From: JACZST01 sp036985755
Lineage (GTDB): Bacteria > Actinomycetota > Acidimicrobiia > Spongiisociales > UBA5794
Assembly: GCA_036985755.1 (NCBI GenBank)
Contig: BTQG01000008.1
Span: 1 to 45,725 of the forward strand
DNA: 45,725 bases
Direction of reading: 5' to 3'
In this document: positions 42,062 to 45,725 of the stretch, in pieces
How the letters are laid out: each line of letters begins with the position of its first letter
Position numbering within the stretch: position 1 is the first letter of the stretch
Notes under the pieces: model-generated
What the model was told of the DNA's origin: nothing
Databases searched by the model: none
The model's input: only the letters and a program-made list of their open reading frames with translations
Made by a program: the position numbers and the translations under genes

Positions 42062-42067
42062 ACCCTA
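42062..42067 (-). promoter_or_regulatory. -10 box TAGGGT, leaderless start of potassium channel gene
   Basis: TAGGGT, CACCCC (6 nt), ATG at 42055. Confidence 0.5.
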
Positions 42068-42182
42068 CCTTCGCACCACTGGGATTCCCGGTAGCCGTCG
42101 CCTGGCTTCGCCTTTGTGGCCATGCGTGGCGCCGACCCGCAACCGGAGCGGTGCTGAATGTCATGTGGACGCGCCTGGACCG

Positions 42183-42845
42183 CTACGTCGCCGGCTCCAG
42201 CATCTGCTGCTCGTTGATCACGTACCGGGCCTCGCCCTCGGCCCCGGTGGTGAGCTGAAACCCGACTCTCTCCAGGTAACGGATGTGGTCACCGGTACCG
42301 GGCAGGCTCCATGCCTGGATGCAGTCCAGGTCGGCGAAGAGACCCGAGTTCCCCGAGTACAGAAACTCGCCCAGCTTGAAGTCTCGGTATTCCGGTATCA
42401 CGAAGTCGAGCTCGATCTCCAACGAGTCGTCCTGGCACGGCCTGGCGATGACGAGCCCGGCGGGGATGTGGTCACGCAGGAGGAAGTACGTGCGGTGGTC
42501 GCGGGCCGGTTCGTAGACGAACTCGGGCTGGAAGCGGCTGATCTCCTCGGCGTAGAACTCCAGGAAGTAGGCCAGGTATCGGGAATCCGGGTAGACCTTG
42601 AGCACGGAGAACACCTCGTCCTGGCGCCTGGTCAGCTTGCGCAGGAAATACGTGTGAACGGCGATCACCACGAGGTTGACGATCACCAGCGGATACGCAC
42701 CGATGAGCAGTCCGTACACGAAGAAGGACGCCGACGCCGCCACGCCGACGAGACGGAGCTTGAAGATCGAGCGCTGCATCAGCGAAACGACGACCAACGC
42801 CGACCCGACCCAGCCGACGACCTCATAGATGATGGTGCTGTTCAT
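42183..42845 (-). CDS. YgjV-like membrane domain fused to GNAT-like domain
   Basis: 220 residues from ATG 42845. Residues 1-75 form three helices with VVGWVGSALVVVSLMQRSIF and GVAASASFFVYGLLIGAYPL, like the inner-membrane YgjV family. Residues 85-210 look like an acyltransferase/GNAT fold (RTYFLLRDHIPAGLVIARPC; IELDFVIPEYRDFKLGEFLY; RYLERVGFQL). Neither half has an assigned activity. Confidence 0.7.
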   Translation of the reverse strand: MNSTIIYEVVGWVGSALVVVSLMQRSIFKLRLVGVAASASFFVYGLLIGAYPLVIVNLVVIAVHTYFLRKLTRRQDEVFSVLKVYPDSRYLAYFLEFYAEEISRFQPEFVYEPARDHRTYFLLRDHIPAGLVIARPCQDDSLEIELDFVIPEYRDFKLGEFLYSGNSGLFADLDCIQAWSLPGTGDHIRYLERVGFQLTTGAEGEARYVINEQQMLEPAT

Positions 42846-43211
42846 TCTCGGTTCCCCATGACAAGCGAAGCCCCGAATTGTACCGACGGCACCCCGGTAG
42901 CAATCGACCGGAGCCGTCGTACGTGTCTGGAGATACCGTGGCGGTATACCCAGACACGTACGACACAAAAAGCGCCCCCAGTCAGGCACACCAGATTCCG
43001 GATAGTCCCGGATCGGATCCTCCCCTTTTGTCCCCGCTGCAAGGGGTTTCTCGGAGTTACACCCTGGGTCCATCCCGGCCCATCCCGACATGTTCGCGGG
43101 AATCCGTGATCAGGATGTGGTCAGCCGATCCTGTTCGAGAAGTCTGCACACCTGATTTCGATCGGGCTCATGAGCACTCTGGAAATCCAGATTTCGCGGT
43201 CGGGCGGCGGG
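42846..43211. other. 366-bp gene-free region with dispersed palindrome
   Basis: Between the YgjV-like gene (start) and the TM2 gene (end), both minus strand. It holds the palindromic repeat copy B at 42916-42964 and otherwise no convincing reading frame on either strand. Confidence 0.6.
42916..42964 (-). repeat. Dispersed palindromic element, copy B
   Basis: 49 bp: arms GTCGTACGTGTCTGG and CCAGACACGTACGAC pair perfectly over 15 bp; after two mismatches ATACCG/CGGTAT pair around a TGG loop. It matches copy A at 16837-16885 on the other strand (37/49). Confidence 0.75.
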
Positions 43212-43574
43212 CTATCCGTACTTCTCGCTGAACGCCTCATCTGACATCGTGAGATAGACGATGCCCTCGATGAATCCGACGATGGCCGGTATGAGCGTCC
43301 AGAAGAAGATCAGGTAGATGACCCCGGCACCAACCTGTCCGAGATAGAACTTGTGGACGCCGAGCCCGCCGAAGAAGATGGCAAAAAGGCCCGCGGCGAC
43401 TCTGCTCTTCTCGCCGGTGGTGGCTGGTTTTGGCGGTTCCTCCACTCTCGGCTGACGCTGGTCGGTCCACTCGGAACCATTCCAGTACCGTTGCATTTTC
43501 GGTACGTCAGGGTCGTCGTACCAGCCTGCGGGTGTGGTTGGCGTCTTAGCCGGTAGGTCGGTTCCGTTGTCCAT
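43212..43574 (-). CDS. DUF2510-TM2 domain protein
   Basis: 120 residues. The N-terminal DUF2510 motif is PAGWYDDPDVPKMQRYWNGS with EWTDQRQP. The TM2 domain follows: KSRVAAGLFAIFFGGLGVHK, FYLGQVGAGVIYLIFFW and IPAIVGFIEGIVYL. Such proteins are common actinobacterial membrane proteins of unknown function. Confidence 0.88.
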   Translation of the reverse strand: MDNGTDLPAKTPTTPAGWYDDPDVPKMQRYWNGSEWTDQRQPRVEEPPKPATTGEKSRVAAGLFAIFFGGLGVHKFYLGQVGAGVIYLIFFWTLIPAIVGFIEGIVYLTMSDEAFSEKYG

Positions 43575-43691
43575 TGCTCCTCCCTCGCACTGCCAAGGGC
43601 AAGGTATAGCAGAGGGCTGCGCAGGCGAGTAGGACCCGGCGCACCGACATCTGCGCCATCAGCGGTACCGTGCCGGTCAATCTGAGGTGAG

Positions 43692-44276
43692 ATGAATCGA
43701 ACCACTGCCATTGTGTTTGGTGTGGCAGGTGTCCTAGCTCTGTCTGGGTCGGCCCTCCACGCGGTGAGCGAACCCGCCTACTACGACCCTTCTGCCTTCA
43801 TCGACTATCTCGCAGTGGTGAGCCTGACCACTATCTTCGTCGTCACAGGCGTCGCGCTCGTTCTGCTGTGGCGAGACCCACCGGTGAGGCGCGGTTCCCT
43901 GTTTCTGCTTCTCGCCGGAATCGGGGCAGCCGCAGTGGGCTTGGGCAACCTGTTCGAGGACGCATTCGATGTCGAAGCTGCGGTGTGGGTCTTCTTTGGT
44001 GGGGGGCTCCTCATGCTGGTGAGCTTGCCGATTGCCGGTATCGCTGCTCTTACCGTTCACTCTCCACGACGGTGGAGTGGACTGTTCCTACTGTTCGCCG
44101 CCCCCGGAGCGATACTCGGTTTCGGGTTCGTGATGATGGGCGTGTCGTGGATCCTGTTCGGACTCTGGATCGTGTATCAACATCGTGCCTTCGTGATTGC
44201 GATCGCTGTGGCCGCTGTTCCAGCGTTGGCGACCGTTTTCTACCTGTATGGCGATGATGTCTTTTTTGGGGTGTAG
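43692..44276 (+). CDS. Polytopic membrane protein, unknown
   Basis: 194 residues with GAGGTGAG before the ATG. Six hydrophobic segments begin with AIVFGVAGVLALSGSALHAV and end with FVIAIAVAAVPALATVFYLY. No recognised motif. G+C is somewhat lower than in neighbours. It resembles integral membrane proteins of unknown function. Confidence 0.65.
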   Translation: MNRTTAIVFGVAGVLALSGSALHAVSEPAYYDPSAFIDYLAVVSLTTIFVVTGVALVLLWRDPPVRRGSLFLLLAGIGAAAVGLGNLFEDAFDVEAAVWVFFGGGLLMLVSLPIAGIAALTVHSPRRWSGLFLLFAAPGAILGFGFVMMGVSWILFGLWIVYQHRAFVIAIAVAAVPALATVFYLYGDDVFFGV

Positions 44277-44576
44277 AGCACATCGCTCGACCGACTCCAC
44301 CAGACACGGTGTCCAAGTGATCGCAACACGACGCATGGATCGGCTATCGGACCGGCCTCTGCGCCGCTGAAGCTCCAACCACTGTGGTCCACTTGTGCCT
44401 CTCAACGTGAGCACCCAACCGTCGACTTCGGCCGGGCGCTGTGCACACGAAGGGGTGACGAGCGCAGGCTTCAACCGCGTCGACCGACGACGGCCCCCAA
44501 GGACCGCCCGCAGGCCGGCACAACTCTCTGATCACGTAGAGAAAGTTCTCACAGCTCTGCACTGAGCCGGACATTG
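44277..44576. other. 300-bp region without a recognised gene
   Basis: Between a plus-strand membrane gene and the minus-strand toxin gene. Only short, unconserved frames are present; the last 42 bp of one frame read LSDHVEKVLTALH and may be a gene remnant, but nothing supports a family. Confidence 0.4.
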
Positions 44577-45092
44577 CTAGTCGAGACTGCGCCGAATGGA
44601 TGCTTTCAGGTCCTTCATGAGGACGTAGAGATGGTTTGGATTCTGAGGCATCGCCTGGAAGCCGTAGCGCTGATAGAAGCTCGCTGCGGCGTCGTCCTTG
44701 GCGTGGGCGATCACGGCCCTCCCCCCGATCTCATCGGCGGCCGCGGCACAACGTGCCAGGGCATCCCGCAGCAGTTCGCCGCCGAGTCCGGCGCCCTGCT
44801 CGGATCGGTCGATCCCGAGCCTGGCCAGCAGGATCACCGGTATCGGTCTTCTCCGGGGCAGGCCCGCAGCGAGGCGCGGGGCCGCCTCTTCGGGCTCGAT
44901 GGCGTGGAGAGCCAGGGTATAGAAGCCGACGACTTTGCGTCTTCGCTCCAGAACGTACGTCACCGAGGCGCCGGCCCGTTGATCCGAGAGTGCGAACTGC
45001 CTCAGCCACTCGTCGAGGACGGTAACGCCGGAATCGAACCCGTCGAGATCATCGCTGGCTTCCAATCTCCGAACCGGCCGCAGCGCGGTCAA
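44577..45092 (-). CDS. GNAT toxin of a type II toxin-antitoxin pair
   Basis: 171 residues. FDSGVTVLDEWLRQFALSDQ at the N-terminus and LLARLGIDRSEQGAGLGGEL (acetyl-CoA loop Q-GxG) are characteristic of TacT/AtaT-type acetyltransferase toxins, which acetylate aminoacyl-tRNA. SFYQRYGFQAM near the end holds the usual Tyr. The ATG overlaps the antitoxin stop by 4 bp. The identity of the target tRNA is unknown. Confidence 0.9.
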   Translation of the reverse strand: MTALRPVRRLEASDDLDGFDSGVTVLDEWLRQFALSDQRAGASVTYVLERRRKVVGFYTLALHAIEPEEAAPRLAAGLPRRRPIPVILLARLGIDRSEQGAGLGGELLRDALARCAAAADEIGGRAVIAHAKDDAAASFYQRYGFQAMPQNPNHLYVLMKDLKASIRRSLD

Positions 45093-45367
45093 CGCAGCGG
45101 GATACGACTGGGCTGTGAAAACAGATCGACGAGCTCGGGGATGGCGACGGGCGCCTCATCGAGGGCCTCGACGAACCGATCGAACTCATCCTCGCTGAGC
45201 GTGACCGGCTGACGCTCGACGATCAGGGTCCGGGCCCGCGCTACCGCGCTCTCCTCAACGAAGGCGGTCTTGGAGACCCCGATCAGGGTGGCGGCCTCGC
45301 GAACGAGCGCGTCGCTTCCCGCTTTGACGCGGAAGTTCCATCTGCGGTCGCGTTGCTCGGTGGTCAT
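45089..45367 (-). CDS. DUF1778 antitoxin
   Basis: 92 residues from ATG 45367 with AAGGAGTG upstream. RWNFRVKAGSDALVREAATL and IGVSKTAFVEESAVARART form the ribbon-helix-helix DNA-binding part; the acidic C-terminus (LSEDEFDRFVEALDEAP) should wrap the toxin. Transcribed first in the pair, with an operator 14-34 bp upstream. Confidence 0.9.
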   Translation of the reverse strand: MTTEQRDRRWNFRVKAGSDALVREAATLIGVSKTAFVEESAVARARTLIVERQPVTLSEDEFDRFVEALDEAPVAIPELVDLFSQPSRIPLR

Positions 45368-45380
45368 ATCACACTCCTTG

Positions 45381-45401
45381 CGTACGTACATTGTACATAC
45401 G
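45381..45401. promoter_or_regulatory. Palindromic operator of toxin-antitoxin genes
   Basis: CGTACGTAC-ATT-GTACATACG is a 21-bp palindrome with one mismatched pair, just upstream of the antitoxin Shine-Dalgarno sequence. RHH antitoxins typically repress from such sites. Confidence 0.55.
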
Positions 45402-45725
45402 TTGTCCATGTGGTCAACCCCAGACAGCCGGCCGAATTTCCCTTTCGCGACGGTCCATTGCAAGTGTGCCCTCATCCGTCGCTCAATCGGTTACCGGTAC
45501 CGCCTTGGCCTCCCTCGGAGCTGGTCCGACAGCGCATATGTGCCTGATTGATGATGTGGGTGGCGTCGGGTGACTCGGTTTCAGCCCTGGGAGACCGGGA
45601 AGCGGTCATTGCGGTCCCTCTTCGGTCTGGCGGTGGAGTCAGGAGACGTGAACTACGCCTCAGGCTCCCAGGTTCATATGTCGTCGGCGACAACCCAAAC
45701 CGTCTCCGTCGGAGCCGGCACCCAG
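45402..45725. other. Terminal region without a supported complete gene
   Basis: No convincing complete frame. A minus-strand frame entering from the right edge ends in a TGA at 45674-45676 after VPAPTETVWVVADDI and could be the 3' end of a gene lying beyond the window. Confidence 0.35.

Noticed and set aside
1..45725. tRNA, rRNA, CRISPR arrays, intact transposases or riboswitches
   Set aside because: Gene-free gaps were read on both strands; no cloverleaf, repeat-spacer series, transposase motif or known riboswitch core was recognised.

Overview
The window is high-GC, densely packed chromosomal DNA of an actinomycetote, most likely from or near the class Acidimicrobiia. This rests on the conserved actinobacterial order pgsA - DUF6941 - gcvH - garA - ftsR (MerR) - DD-carboxypeptidase - hpt - bifunctional nuclease - MerR - gcvT (compare the Rv1826-Rv1832 region of Mycobacterium tuberculosis), on lipoproteins with Ser/Thr/Asp-rich linkers, on GTG/TTG starts, and on many genes whose TANNNT -10 box lies only 6-7 nt before the start codon (leaderless mRNAs). 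Taxonomy below phylum is inference. No rRNA, tRNA, CRISPR array, intact insertion sequence or prophage was seen.

Layout. 1-6100: end of a lipoprotein, SURF1, two methyltransferases, an HhH-GPD protein, a formyltransferase, an alanyl-tRNA editing protein and a nitroreductase. 6185-8767: an operon of a TlpA-like thioredoxin lipoprotein, a CcdA-like membrane reductase and an MFS transporter. 8846-12938: two DUF3179 genes flank a patatin-like lipase and a Crp/Fnr regulator. The first DUF3179 gene has an in-frame TGA exactly where the second has the first Cys of its CPLC motif, followed by a hairpin resembling a bacterial SECIS element. This is the strongest candidate novelty: a selenocysteine form of DUF3179. 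13009-17760: small zinc-ribbon-like protein, EamA transporter, HdeD-DUF389 fusion, a small membrane protein, an ECF sigma remnant next to a dispersed palindrome, and a PadR regulator. 17784-28790: fatty-acid/acyl-CoA catabolism (thiolase, type II 3-hydroxyacyl-CoA dehydrogenase-like SDR, two acyl-CoA dehydrogenases) interspersed with an M23 endopeptidase, TrkA/TrkH potassium uptake, a SpoU-type RNA methylase, Maf and an MscS channel. 28787-33464: RNase HII, YqgE, DUF1918, PEBP, a GNAT-like protein, adenosine deaminase and an alpha/beta hydrolase. 33461-41015: the conserved glycine-cleavage/GarA/FtsR cluster on the minus strand. 41172-45367: small membrane proteins, a two-TM potassium channel, a YgjV-like fusion, a DUF2510-TM2 protein, and a GNAT/DUF1778 toxin-antitoxin pair with its own palindromic operator.

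How the genes fit together. The CcdA-TlpA pair could carry electrons to extracytoplasmic thiols 2-3 kb from the putative selenoprotein, whose domain is predicted to lie outside the membrane (inference). The garA-ftsR-dac-hpt genes overlap by 4 bp each and form one transcription unit starting at a leaderless garA promoter; the nuclease gene behind them has its own -10 box directly after the hpt stop. gcvH and gcvT bracket this regulatory cluster, as expected for GarA, which in other actinobacteria controls glutamate/2-oxoglutarate flux. gcvP is not in the window.
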